Shown: in pieces, positions 18,015-27,797 of the stretch | Layout of the letters: the number at the start of each line of letters is the position of its first letter | Numbering within the stretch: position 1 is the stretch's first letter | NCBI GenBank assembly: GCA_024699715.1 | Contig: JANPRD010000003.1 | Coordinates: forward strand, 1-64,000 | Source: Candidatus Methanophagales archaeon | Lineage (GTDB): Archaea; Halobacteriota; Syntropharchaeia; Alkanophagales; Methanospirareceae | DNA length: 64,000 bases | Direction of reading: 5' to 3' | Position numbers and translations under genes: made by a program | Notes under the pieces: generated by a model | Told to the model about the DNA's origin: nothing | Databases searched by the model: none | Seen by the model: only the letters and a program-made list of their open reading frames with translations

Positions 18015-18893
18015 ATGTCAGCGTCGTTGGAGCGAATTTTGGTCTCGCTTACGCCTGCGGAGAGCAAGCGGCTAATTGCGAAGGCGGTGAGGATGCTTGA
18101 GGAGGTTCAGAACGCCCTCAAGAACGGCATCGTCGTCATTTCGCAAGGCACAACGAATTCGTTTGTTGCGGAGGAGATTTTGAAGGGTTTGCCTGCGGCG
18201 GAAGAGGCATCAGCGAGAATTGAGCGGGAGCGGTTCGCTGCTGGCGTCGTAACTGCGAAGGCTCTCTGCTCCGTGCCAAAGGAGGAGCGACAGAAGGAAA
18301 TCGTCATTCGTGAGGGTAAAGTCACAGGAGAGACGCTTGAGGATGTGCTTGAGGACTTGTCTGCGGAGGATGTGTTCATTAAGGGTGCGAATGCGATTGA
18401 CGCAAACGGCAGAGCAGCAATATTCCTCGGTCATCCGAGCGGAGGGACGATAGGCGCCGCAATCGGCGTCGTAATGGCTCGTGGCGTCAATTTTATCATT
18501 CCTGTCGGGATGGAGAAGGCGATTCCTTTCTCTGTTGAGGAGGCTGCTCTTCGCTTGGGCATCGGAAAAATACGAAAGGCGACTGGCATGCCCATCGGTT
18601 TAATGCCCGTTTCTGGTAAAATTGTCACTGAGGTCTCCGCTTTCAAAATGCTCGGCGCATCAGACGCTTTCCCCGTCGGCGCAGGCGGAGTGAACGGCGG
18701 TGAAGGCTCCGTTGTGTTCTGCGTTGAAGGCGACGCCGAGAAGTTGGACGAAATCATGCAGACAATTCTCAAAATAAAGGGCGAAACTCCCGTAAAAGTG
18801 CGCGTCGCTGACTGCGAGAAATGCGAAAGGGAAAAGTGCGTGTTCTTCAGCGGCGGCGCAGGCAGCGTAGGCAGCGGAGAGCAGCGGAGCTAG
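18015..18893 (+). CDS. Conserved archaeal protein of unknown function (Gly-rich motifs)
   Basis: The protein has 292 residues. Distinct motifs are VISQGTTNSFVAEEIL, then VFIKGANAID, FLGHPSGGTIGAAIG and VGAGGVNGGEGSVV, which look like phosphate- or nucleotide-binding turns in an alpha/beta fold. I half-recognise this as a protein found in anaerobic archaea and sulfate reducers but cannot name it. A Cys cluster near the end (ADCEKCEREKCVFF) could bind a metal or Fe-S cluster. The last 15 residues are Gly/Ser-rich low-complexity. It is a stand-alone gene that converges with the glycosyltransferase. Confidence 0.7.
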   Translation: MSASLERILVSLTPAESKRLIAKAVRMLEEVQNALKNGIVVISQGTTNSFVAEEILKGLPAAEEASARIERERFAAGVVTAKALCSVPKEERQKEIVIREGKVTGETLEDVLEDLSAEDVFIKGANAIDANGRAAIFLGHPSGGTIGAAIGVVMARGVNFIIPVGMEKAIPFSVEEAALRLGIGKIRKATGMPIGLMPVSGKIVTEVSAFKMLGASDAFPVGAGGVNGGEGSVVFCVEGDAEKLDEIMQTILKIKGETPVKVRVADCEKCEREKCVFFSGGAGSVGSGEQRS

Positions 18894-18939
18894 CGTCGGC
18901 GGTGGTTCAGCAGACCGAGAGTAGTGATTGACTCTCTCC

Positions 18940-20193
18940 TCACTCACGCCTCCTACCTTTTCCTCTTTCCTTCGCCTCTTTAAGCACACGCTCCAGCTTC
19001 TCCGCCGCACACCTGTGGTCAAACCGCCTCGCCAACGCCAATGCGTTCTCGCCAATCTTACGCCGAAGGTTCGCATCCTTTAAAAGCATAATCACATATT
19101 TAGAGAAGGTTTCATAGTCATCTGCGACAAATATATTTTTTCCATGCGTGGGATTTATACCGAAAGTTGCAAGAGAAGTGGCAACAACAGGCAATGCACA
19201 CGCCATCGCCTCCAATATTTTCCCTCTAAATCCCGTTCCGAGCTCAATAGGAGCGACAAAAACATCGCTGTTCCAGTAAAATCTGCGGACATTCTCGTTG
19301 CTCCCTCCGTGCTGAACGAAAACTCGTTTGTTGCGCAACCTCAACAGCTCTTCAGGCGGATTGAAGCCGATTGCGTAGAATTTTGCATCTGGAACTGCCT
19401 GTGAAATTTCAGTCCAGCAGTGATTTATGAAATTTTTCACCGCATCTACATTCGGATAGTGCTGAAAATTGCCCACAAAAAGTATATTTTTTGTGTTTCT
19501 TTCCCATGTTTTCACCTTCGGAGGTTTGTAAAAAGAGGTGTCTACGCCGTGAGGCACAACCCTAATCCGCTCACGCAGGGAAGGCTCGTAACTCACCAAG
19601 ATTTCTGCATCTTCAGGCGTTAAAGTCAGAATTAAATCCGCAACAGAATACATTTTGAACTCGTAATTTCGCATTTCTTCTATTGTTTCCTCGCTAATTT
19701 TCTCACCTTTCTTCCTTCTTAATTCAAGAGCCTTCGTGTAGCATTCATGAACAGATATAACTTTAAGCGTTTCCGCAGGAATAGCATCTCTATTTGCCTC
19801 TATATACTGTCCCATCATTGAATATTCAGCAATAATCGCATCAAAATGCTTTCTCTTCAAAATTTCACGAAAAGCATGCTCAATTTTCTCATCATAAGCA
19901 CCGTCTCCTGTGAAAAAGAAGCGGGGTCTCTGTAATTTCTCGTGAAGTGCTTCCACTTCTTCCGAAGTTCGCTCCCTCGCAGACTCAATCTTTATAACTT
20001 CCTCACAAAAAGGCTCAAGACTTCGGTCTTTTATGTCTTCTTCAGTGTAAGCGGGTGCAATTAGCGTTATTTTATGCCCTTTCGCATGCAAATTCTTTAT
20101 TCTGTGGTAGATTAGTATGGGTCCGCCTACAATGCTCGCTCTCGGAAGCAGTTTGGGAAGGAAAAGAATTCTCAATTTATGTTTTTCTTGCAT
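18940..20193 (-). CDS. GT4-type glycosyltransferase (GT-B fold)
   Basis: The protein has 417 residues. The N-terminal Rossmann half begins LRILFLPKLLPRASIVGGP. The C-terminal half has ILFVGNFQHYPNVDAV, YAIGFNPPEEL and GTGFRGKILEAMACALPVVA, the GT4 donor-site region. It transfers a sugar from an NDP- or phospho-donor; substrate unknown. The tail (EAKERGKGRRRE) is basic. It is flanked by a HEPN gene and a second glycosyltransferase. It may belong to a surface glycan set spread over this region. Confidence 0.8.
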   Translation of the reverse strand: MQEKHKLRILFLPKLLPRASIVGGPILIYHRIKNLHAKGHKITLIAPAYTEEDIKDRSLEPFCEEVIKIESARERTSEEVEALHEKLQRPRFFFTGDGAYDEKIEHAFREILKRKHFDAIIAEYSMMGQYIEANRDAIPAETLKVISVHECYTKALELRRKKGEKISEETIEEMRNYEFKMYSVADLILTLTPEDAEILVSYEPSLRERIRVVPHGVDTSFYKPPKVKTWERNTKNILFVGNFQHYPNVDAVKNFINHCWTEISQAVPDAKFYAIGFNPPEELLRLRNKRVFVQHGGSNENVRRFYWNSDVFVAPIELGTGFRGKILEAMACALPVVATSLATFGINPTHGKNIFVADDYETFSKYVIMLLKDANLRRKIGENALALARRFDHRCAAEKLERVLKEAKERGKGRRRE

Positions 20194-20308
20194 AATCTTA
20201 GTATGGAAAAGAAGGATTTAAATATTTCGGATGCCAATTAGATTTATGCAATTTCCCGAAATCTTTTCGGGAAATGGTTGTTGTGCGAAAGCTCTAAGGA
20301 GGGTAAGA

Positions 20309-21568
20309 ATGATAGAAAACATAAAAGATTTTAAGGATAGATTGAGTAAGTTACCTAACTTATCTGTCGTTGAAGAAAAAAATAAACTTATTTTGAATTG
20401 TGAAAGATTGAATAAGAGCTGGGAAATAGAAAAAAGTTTAATAGATGGTCTGATAGAGAAGTTAAAGAGGAAGAAAATTAAAGATGAAACAATTTTATAT
20501 GACGAATATTCGTATGAAGCATTAGTAAAATTTGAAACCCCTCTGCCAATTCTTTTTAGGCGTTTCTTTGAAGAAGACCTTTCAAAGGAGGACCCAGCAA
20601 ATGGTATTGTATATGAGCTCTCAAAACCAACAGATGAGTACTTATTATTTATTTTGGATGCTTTGATAGAATCTGAATATTGGAAGGATATCTTTAGATT
20701 TTTCCTATTGCGTGTTATAAGAGAAAGGACTGGTATGGAAAAAACAGAATTCTTTGAATTTTTAAGTAAATTCCTTCGCATATATACACTTAAGATAAGA
20801 TCACGAGAACCCATGAGCAGCGATCGTTTTTCTAAACTGGCAACTTCTTTCCTTTTTAATTTAAGCTACAATCTAGATATTGCCGTAATCGAAGTAAGAT
20901 TTCTGCATGAACTTGCTCGTTCTAAAATTACTAGAATAAGGCGTTCTAGGGAAATAGAGCCTCCCCGTCGTATTTATAATCCTGATCTTGTATATCATTA
21001 TCAAATGGCAATCTCTACCGACAGTATACCTCTTCAGTTTTTGTCTTTTTATCATGTTATCGAGCATTTCTTTTATGATATATATCACGAAGACTTAATA
21101 AACACAATAAAAGCAAAAATAACCAGTCCTGATTTTTCATACAAAAGAAAAAGAGATTTGGAAAATCTGATTAAATTAATAAGTCAAAAAATAAAGTATA
21201 AAGATGAAGAGCTTTTATACAATGAACAAGAAGCTTTGTATTTAACTCTGAAGAAATATGTTAGATTAGATAATCTTATTGCTAAATTAAGAGAATATGA
21301 CGAATCACTGATAGAGTATTATCAAAAAAATAAAGTATCGTTTTCTAAAGGAGCTTCCATTAATTTTTCTTTATCTGACACCGAAAATATATTTAGACAA
21401 ATAGCTGATCGAATATATAAGACAAGAAATTCTATTGTGCATAGTAAAGAAGGAGGAAAACCCAGATATGTGCCGTTTAGGAATGATAAAGAATTGACAA
21501 TGGAAATTCCATTAATTCGGTTTATCGCAGAAGAAATAATAATTAACACTTCGAAGGTTATAGAATGA
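20309..21568 (+). CDS. HEPN-domain protein, possible defence gene
   Basis: The protein has 419 residues from the ATG at 20309, which is preceded by AAGGAGGG five bases upstream; an open frame back to 20231 has no ribosome site. The C-terminal third has RNSIVH (Arg373...His378), the R-x4-H motif of HEPN RNases. An upstream stretch (FLSFYHVIEHFFYDIYHED) resembles the helical core of ApeA-like HEPN proteins. The gene is visibly richer in A/T than its neighbours and uses AAA/ATA/TTA codons, which suggests recent transfer. HEPN proteins often act as ribonucleases in abortive infection or toxin systems. The N-terminal 250 residues are not recognised. Confidence 0.6.
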   Translation: MIENIKDFKDRLSKLPNLSVVEEKNKLILNCERLNKSWEIEKSLIDGLIEKLKRKKIKDETILYDEYSYEALVKFETPLPILFRRFFEEDLSKEDPANGIVYELSKPTDEYLLFILDALIESEYWKDIFRFFLLRVIRERTGMEKTEFFEFLSKFLRIYTLKIRSREPMSSDRFSKLATSFLFNLSYNLDIAVIEVRFLHELARSKITRIRRSREIEPPRRIYNPDLVYHYQMAISTDSIPLQFLSFYHVIEHFFYDIYHEDLINTIKAKITSPDFSYKRKRDLENLIKLISQKIKYKDEELLYNEQEALYLTLKKYVRLDNLIAKLREYDESLIEYYQKNKVSFSKGASINFSLSDTENIFRQIADRIYKTRNSIVHSKEGGKPRYVPFRNDKELTMEIPLIRFIAEEIIINTSKVIE

Positions 21569-21740
21569 GCCACATCAGACAAAAGTATTACTCTTGTTAA
21601 ATCTCTTAATAATAAAAGAAAAGGGAATTACTTCAAAAGGGTATAGGAATTGTGTTGACGGAACATTTTTCAGGTAGGATCAAATTTAATTTTAACCTTC
21701 TTATTTCTCACTCAGAATTTCCTGCATACTTGAGCGTATT

Positions 21741-22928
21741 TCACTCTTGTTTGCCCATTTCATCAGCGATTCCCAGCGATTTTGTGTGGTCGCAAAACAA
21801 CTGAAAAGCATCAAGTTTTTTCCAGCGCATCGCCTCATTTCTCGCAATTTCAATGTTTTTGAGTGCCTCTTCGCAGCCTTTCTCGTCGCCTTTCGCCTTG
21901 TATTCTTCGGCAAGCAGCTTGCATGCCCGCTCAAACCGCTCCTCAAGGTCAGCACGCAAAAAACATCCGGGATAAGGGTCAAAATCCTCCACACTAACTC
22001 TTTGCATGCCTTCTACTTCTTTTTGATGCTCTATCTTTGCACGCTCATATATAAATCTGCGAATGTCTTGGCGCAATTGCATCCATATTGGGTGTGCCTT
22101 TGGAGGAGGAAGATGCTTAATTGATAATTGGTTGTCAAGAAAGAAATTAAATCGGAGCATTTTTGCGTTAATTAAGAAGTCAATATCCTCGCCTCTCGGC
22201 ACATTAGGGTCAAAAGGGACTTTCTCCCATATCTTGCGGTGAAGCACCATGTTTCCACCAAAAACAAAAGGCGTGTGCTTCAGTCTCGGCTCTGTGCCGA
22301 TGATTTTGTCGAAGGCTGCGTTCATGCACTCGTATTGATTCCACGCTTTCATCCAAGGGCGGAGTGGCTTTTTGATGTGGTAGTCGCCGTTTTCGTTGAG
22401 GTAGTAGCCTGCGACCGCAAGGACTTCTTCGCCATCGTATTTTCTTCCGATGAATTCCGTCGCCTTCGCAATGAAATCCGCATCCTCAAATACCTCGTCA
22501 TCATCAATCAGAATAGCGACATCCGCACCCAAAATGTGAGGCACAAAGACGCAAATATTACGCACACACGAGTATCCTCGCAATCTCAGAAGGTCAATAC
22601 ACTCTTTTTTATCCTCTGATGCCATCAATTCATGCACTTTCTTCAAATGAGATGCGCTGAAAAGCATAGTTTCAACATCTAATTCCGCAGATTTGACAAT
22701 TCCTGCTACCTTCCGCTCAACCTTTTCCTCAATTTCCGGTGCGGTTGCGACTGCAATCACTACTAATTGAAAGTCTCTTTCATTCAACACACGAATGCTT
22801 TTCAATGCTCTGAGCAGCGTTCCTTCGCTGTCAAGCGGTGTCGGGTGGTCATAAATTGCGTCGCCTTCCTTCCAACCGACTGAACGCTCTCTCGCCCAGT
22901 AAGTCGGAATCACCATCGTGACTCTCAC
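21741..22928 (-). CDS. Family 2-like glycosyltransferase (GT-A fold)
   Basis: The protein has 395 residues. The start MRVTMVIPTYWARE, the metal motif in VAILIDDDEVFEDADFI (the DxD), and RGEDIDFLINAKM (the acidic acceptor motif) define a GT-A transferase. The central FGGNMVLHRKIW is typical of GT2 enzymes. After residue 300 a helical, charged tail follows. The donor sugar cannot be read from sequence. The gene ends 172 bases after the HEPN gene in convergent orientation, and lies downstream of the TnpB-like gene, separated by a strong hairpin. Confidence 0.75.
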   Translation of the reverse strand: MRVTMVIPTYWARERSVGWKEGDAIYDHPTPLDSEGTLLRALKSIRVLNERDFQLVVIAVATAPEIEEKVERKVAGIVKSAELDVETMLFSASHLKKVHELMASEDKKECIDLLRLRGYSCVRNICVFVPHILGADVAILIDDDEVFEDADFIAKATEFIGRKYDGEEVLAVAGYYLNENGDYHIKKPLRPWMKAWNQYECMNAAFDKIIGTEPRLKHTPFVFGGNMVLHRKIWEKVPFDPNVPRGEDIDFLINAKMLRFNFFLDNQLSIKHLPPPKAHPIWMQLRQDIRRFIYERAKIEHQKEVEGMQRVSVEDFDPYPGCFLRADLEERFERACKLLAEEYKAKGDEKGCEEALKNIEIARNEAMRWKKLDAFQLFCDHTKSLGIADEMGKQE

Positions 22929-22938
22929 TACCTCTCAC

Positions 22939-22976
22939 CTACCATATTTTCACATATATCATATGAAAAGGTAGGC
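22939..22976 (-). terminator. Hairpin between the TnpB-like gene and the glycosyltransferase
   Basis: CCTACC (22939-22944) pairs with GGTAGG (22971-22976). Between them the AT-rich arms TTTTCATAT and ATATGTGAAAA pair imperfectly. It could end transcription of the TnpB-like locus or mark the element end. Confidence 0.5.
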
Positions 22977-23130
22977 TCGCTTTCAATCTGCTCATGAGGA
23001 GCAGACCCCGGATACCAGGCATCTCCGGGTAGCCTCCGTCCCTCTCTTCTGTGCTTAGAAGAGAGGACATCATCGCAGCCCAGCATTTCATCCTTTCGTC
23101 GTGCTGAGCTGTCCCAGTCGGGGAGCTTCC
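22977..23130 (-). ncRNA. Candidate structured RNA at the 3' end of the TnpB-like gene (omega-RNA-like)
   Basis: Reading the minus strand, four hairpins follow closely: an imperfect AGCT...AGCT stem (23107-23127), a perfect 10-bp stem CCTCTCTTCT/AGAAGAGAGG with a 6-base loop (23041-23066), CCCGGA/TCCGGG (23007-23029) and CTGCTC/GAGCAG (22988-23004). The protein frame runs on through them but matches no TnpB part there. Overlap of a structured RNA with the 3' end of tnpB is the known omega-RNA arrangement of IS200/IS605 elements. RNA expression is inferred. Confidence 0.45.
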
Positions 23131-24431
23131 TCTCTTTCGCCTTCCCCTCTGCCTTCCATCGCCTTCATTTGAGGAGACTACGGAGAGGAGCTTGAACACA
23201 TGAAAATCTGATAACTTGAGTGCGAATGCGATAGCGGCGCATTTATGCACATCCAAACCTAAGATAGAGGAAAGCATACGACCCACTTTTGTTGTATTTG
23301 CTTCACTTCTCTCTTCGCATTTCACACCATTTTTCACGCATATGTGCTTTATCCACTTCCTTAACTTGAACTGAGGCATCTGATGAACTATCCTATTCGC
23401 CTTTCTATGAGATTTGAATTTTGAAGTGCGCAATTTTCCGATGAAAACATCTGCGTTGAAATGCTTTGCCAAGTTCTTCACCTTATGAGCGACTTTCTTT
23501 ATCTGATGCTCTCTCTTATTGCTGCGTGTGTTCTGGAGTTCTGCTGTATTTATCTTTCCGATCGCAACAACATCCTTCATGATTCTTATCCATAACGCAG
23601 AAATCTATATGCGATTTGTTCATATCTAATGCAATTAATCTTGAGCCTTCGTTCACATCACATTCTACTCTTATCGTGATGCGAACATCATATCCTTTAT
23701 CATTATCTTTCCGCTTTATTAGAACCGAATATGGATGGCTCCCGTTCAAGTATTGTGCATACTTCTTCATATACTTATCGGGTATGAACAATTTCAAGAG
23801 AAGCCACTTTCTATCACCGATATTCACTCTTAAATATTTCTCATCTGCGATTTCAACGATTCTTAGATTTAAGTTTCCTCCTTTTGTTTTATCTCCTCTC
23901 GCATATATGATTGAATTCCTCCGCTTCTTGTATTCTTCTCTCGTTATTTTACCCTTTCTCTCTCAATCTTTGATTCTTAAGACCACCGAAAGTCGCATGC
24001 GCAGGCAAATTTTCTATCGTTGCATATGCATCTTTCACATACCTGCTGTTCAATCCAGTGAGCTCCTGAACCCTCTTTATTATTTCGCTCTTTGACATTT
24101 CTCCCTTGAGCTCATACTTTTGTCTTAGCGAATAACATAATCGCCTCGCTTTCCCAAATGCGAAAAACAGGTTTTGAAGCGCCTTCTCCTCCTCTCCTCC
24201 GTCTCCCTCCCGTTCTTGTTCTTGCTCCTCTTCCCTCTTGAATCTCTCTCAGACCTACCCGCATCTTCACCCCACAATTCTTCACCTCACAATTAATGAG
24301 CATTTCTGTCGCTCCGCACACAATTTAAAAAAATTCAAATTAAATGTTGTTGCTAATTCACATTTTCAGCATTTTCCTGTTTTCATTTTCAATCTGCTTT
24401 TGCAAGTATTCCCCTTGAAATCTCCAAATTT

Positions 24432-24683
24432 TCATTTCTGTGAGAACTTCTTCCTGCTTTTTTCTTCACTTTCAGATGCGAGTGCGAGCATCTCAAAAGC
24501 AACCTTCGCATTCAAAATGAGGTCGTCTGCGACAGCAATTGCGGAACTCAATTTTGAAGTTTCAAAAGAGATTGAAGCGCTGTTTTCTTCAAGCACGGTG
24601 CGCATGCCCTCAATGTTGTCAGGCATCAGGGCTTTCGCCACTAAACTCGCTTTTTCACCTGAAAGCTTCAAACGCATTCGCAT
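24432..24683 (-). CDS. pcc1: KEOPS complex subunit Pcc1
   Basis: The protein has 83 residues. The motif ALMPDN, then SISFETSKLSSAIAVADDLI, is the Pcc1 signature. Pcc1 dimerises and bridges two Kae1 subunits in the KEOPS complex, which makes N6-threonylcarbamoyl-adenosine at position 37 of tRNA. The Kae1/TsaD gene is 10 kb away at 34727. It is divergent from the nucleotidylyltransferase fusion with 48 bases between starts. The C-terminal residues are basic, as often in Pcc1. Confidence 0.82.
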   Translation of the reverse strand: MRMRLKLSGEKASLVAKALMPDNIEGMRTVLEENSASISFETSKLSSAIAVADDLILNAKVAFEMLALASESEEKSRKKFSQK

Positions 24684-24731
24684 CGTGTTCCCCTGCTTGA
24701 AGTTTTTTAATTGAGAGGCGAAAAAATAAAG

Positions 24732-27313
24732 ATGTTTGATTTTGTGGTGGTCGTTGCTACGGATGAGGATGTTGAGGAATTGGAGAGGAGACCACCGCCT
24801 CCTGAAGCCCTTTCAAAATCAACATTCCTGCCTGTTTCGGAGAGCGGTTGGAAAGGTGCTGCGGGTAACGGTTTAGGGACGCTTTTCGCCCTGCAGAACG
24901 CTTCAGAGAGGCTCGGAAGAGACATCGTTGAGGAAGTGAGGCGAGGGAAGAGCGTTTTAATCGTTCACACCGCAGGCGAAGGGACGAGAAATTTGCTCAC
25001 GAGGTCATGCCGAAACAAGGCGTTCATTGAGCTTCCATCTCCGAGACCTTTCAGGATTTTGGACGGCGTCATTCAGCAATTCCAAGCGTTTTCCGTGCCT
25101 TCTCGCATTTTCGTCGTTTGGGGAGACCAGTTCTTGTTTTTTGAAGATTCGCCTGCGGTCTTGCGTGAGAGTGCTCTGAAAACGCATGTCCTGCTTTTCG
25201 GACTTAAAAGAGAACTGACTGCGGAAACCGTTCAAAAATACGGCATTCAAATCGTTCGCAAGGGCGTGAGTGCTGACACCGCAACGGCGGAGGCGGCAGA
25301 AGAGGCGACAGAAGACGGAGGGAAAGCTTTGCGAGTTATTGGACTTTGACGATTCTCGGAATTACGAGGTCGTGAGGAGGAAGCTTCTTCGTGTCGGAAA
25401 TGAGGGAGAGGCGTTGGTGAACATGGGCATTTTCATGCTAAGCGGGACGCTCGCAGCATGCATGCAAGAAATCTTCGGCGATTTCCTCGCAAAAAGGACA
25501 GGAAAATTCAACTCCGACGAGCTTTGGCAGCTCTGGGCGTCCCCTGACGCTTCTGACGCTCACTCTCGACGCTTCTACGCCTTCTGCATCTTCTGCATCT
25601 TCGGCGCCTGCGTGGCTGCGAGAGCGTGCTTACGAGTTAAGGAGGCGTGTGCTTCGCATTGAACCTTTGAAATTGCTTTGCAGTTTCCCGCTGAGTGAGC
25701 GGACAATTTGGCTTGACTTCGGCACGAATGCCTCTTACTACGAGAGTTTAATGCGTCTGCTCGCTCCTGATGACGAAGTTGCGAGGAAGTTTCGGGATTT
25801 TCTCGGTGTTGAGCTTGTCGGTGTTGGTGTCGGCAGCGGTGGAGGCGTGAGCAGTGGCGTGTGCGTGCATGGGTGCAAGTTCTCAAACTGCGTAGTTGAG
25901 CGTGCAAGTATTCAGCAGGGAGAAGCGATTCGCTCAGTCATTTCAAACACGAATGCGAAGGAGGCGAATTTGAGAGATGCTTGCGTGCTGAATTCATCGT
26001 TGCGAGGCGTGAAGGCGGAGCGCAGCGTGATTTATGGTGTTGTGGAGCATGCGTTTATTGAAGCAAAAGACTGCATCCTCACGGATGTCTTCCACCCCAA
26101 AGAAGGCAGAATAAGGTTGAAGATGCGCATCGGTGCGGAGAGCGGCGCAAAAGAGAAATGGTGGCATGCTCGGATGCGAGAGAACCCATTTTCGCTGCGA
26201 GAAGTGGCGGAAATGCTTAAAGGTGTCTCTTTGGAGGAAATGCGTTTGATGCGAATGCGAATAGAGCGTGTTGCGGATGCGATTGAAAGCTCTTCCGCAG
26301 TAGCGTTCGGATTGAAAGAAGGCATTCCACTGCTGCGAATGGCGATGCGAGGAGACCCTCTCGGCGAAGCATGCTTGAATAAGGGTTTGCGTGAAATCCT
26401 GCGTGAGCGTTTGGCGGAAGTCGTGAGAAAGCCGTTGAAGGTGAAGCATTTCATTGTAGAGAAGCCTTGGGGCTACGAGTGCTGGTGTGCGTCGCCGAGA
26501 AACCTCGCAGAGACAGCGGAGGAATGTGAATTTGACCTCTCGCTTGAGGAGCTCGCATTTTTGTTCCCTGAATTCAGCGATGGCAGCGGAAAATTCCCGT
26601 TAATTGCGAAAATAATAAAAGCAAACGAGAATTTGTCCGTGCAAGTGCATCCAGATGACGCTTACGCTGCGAAAATTGGCGATGCATTCGGCAAAGAAGA
26701 GGCGTGGTTCGTCCTTGAAAGCAAGAAAGCGAAGATATTTTTGGGATTCAAGACGGAAGAGAGCGAAAGAAAATTCAGAGAGGCGGTGGAAAGTGGTGAA
26801 ATTTTATCGCATTTGAACGAATATGAGGCGAAGAAGGGGGATATTTTCCACATTCCCGCAGGCACAATACACGCTCTCGGCGGAGGCACAAAAGTCTACG
26901 AGGTCAGCAGTGCATCTGAACGAACATTCAGAATATATGACTACGGAAGGGGTCGTGAACTTCATATTGATGACGCAATAAATGTTTTAAACTTCAAAAA
27001 ATCTTCAGAATTGAGGAAGGAATCTGTTTTATTGCGGAAAGTGGGGAGAAGTGAGGAGCATTTGCTGCTTGAAGGTGAGAAGTTCGTATTAAGAAGGCTC
27101 AAAATTCACGACACTATGGAATTTAAAGAGCCTGTTTGCCTGCTCACCTGCATCTCAGGAAATATTCAAGTGCGAACAGCAGCGGGAGGCGTCTCGCTAC
27201 GAGAGGGTGAGACTGCGGTAGTGCCTGCGAACACGAAATTTGAGGTGCAATCGAGGGTGGCGAGGGTCGTGAGGGTGAGAGAAAGGCAGCGAAGTGTTGC
27301 TCGCTATTTTTAA
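24732..27313 (+). CDS. Sugar nucleotidylyltransferase-like / beta-helix / mannose-6-phosphate isomerase fusion, frameshifted
   Basis: Three frames join into one protein of about 860 residues. The N-terminus reads MFDFVVVVATDEDVEEL, then GNGLGTLFALQNASERLG, VLIVHTAGEGTRNL and WGDQF, which resembles the fucokinase/GDP-fucose pyrophosphorylase group of nucleotidylyltransferases. A hexapeptide-like beta-helix follows (CKFSNCVVERASIQQG...). From about 26450 the C-terminus is a class I mannose-6-phosphate isomerase: EKPWGYE, NLSVQVHPDD, and FHIPAGTIHALGG with its zinc ligands. Frame breaks lie near 25320 and 25565, both in low-complexity Ala/Glu/Ser stretches. Isomerising fructose-6-phosphate to mannose-6-phosphate and activating the sugar in one polypeptide would feed GDP-mannose-like donors. 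I know of no such named fusion. Confidence 0.7.
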
Positions 27314-27797
27314 GAAGAATGCGGAGGTGCATAGGGCTAAAATTAAGTAAAAAATCAGAAGGCGACGCTACATTTTCACGAATGATATTCAAATTTGGTT
27401 GCTTTTCATTTTCAAGCAAGAGAATGCAAGTGAGATATTTGCTGAAGGGGAAGAAATAGTTTCACTGGCAGCTCGCAACATAGAAATCGTGAGCAATGTC
27501 GCAAAAACATTCGTTCAGACACTTGACTTCTCCGAAATGAACAGATTTAGTCTGACTTATGATGAGGTTCGAGTGGGAATGTTTTCTTCACAATTTCAGG
27601 GAATATTACCTCTCTAACGGTAGTAGGGGGTGATTGCATTCACGCAGAAATTCAGAAGCAGTGCAGAATATCAAAATTTGCAAAGTTGATGAAAGGAGGG
27701 ATGATATAGAAATGAGATTGAGCGGGGATTGATGCGGAAAAGTTTCATTTTGCTTGAAATCCTCCGCTGGATTTATATCTGTGCGTTGGAATTAGGA
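27314..27797. other. Intergenic stretch with a short open frame of unclear status
   Basis: About 480 bases without a convincing gene. A 72-residue frame at 27399-27617 on the plus strand has a helical stretch (ENASEIFAEGEEIVSLAARN) faintly like phosphate-regulator (PhoU/DUF47) helices, but with no ribosome site or conserved motif. It may be a gene remnant. Nothing else is visible. Confidence 0.3.

Larger units (their letters stand above)
22939..24321 (-). pseudogene. TnpB-like (IS605 OrfB) gene, frameshifted, catalytic Glu position changed
   Basis: Pieces of one TnpB-like protein lie in several frames. The N-terminal helices are LQNLFFAFGKARRLCYSLRQ (about 24180-24120). RuvC motif I is LIALDMNKSHIDFCVMD. 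The region around motif II reads VFIGKLRTSKFKSHRKANR where TnpB has a VEDL-type Glu, so the catalytic Glu is not there. Motif III is LGLDVHKCAAIAFALKL with its Asp. The usual CxxC zinc finger between II and III is missing. Breaks lie near 23950, near 23570 and in an acidic N-terminal run near 24230. A dead RNA-guided nuclease, or a nuclease-inactive regulator derived from one, would both fit. Confidence 0.7.

Noticed and set aside
24238-24714. 158-residue plus-strand frame over pcc1
   Set aside because: Antisense to the Pcc1 gene, which has clear family motifs; Phe/Ser-rich shadow.
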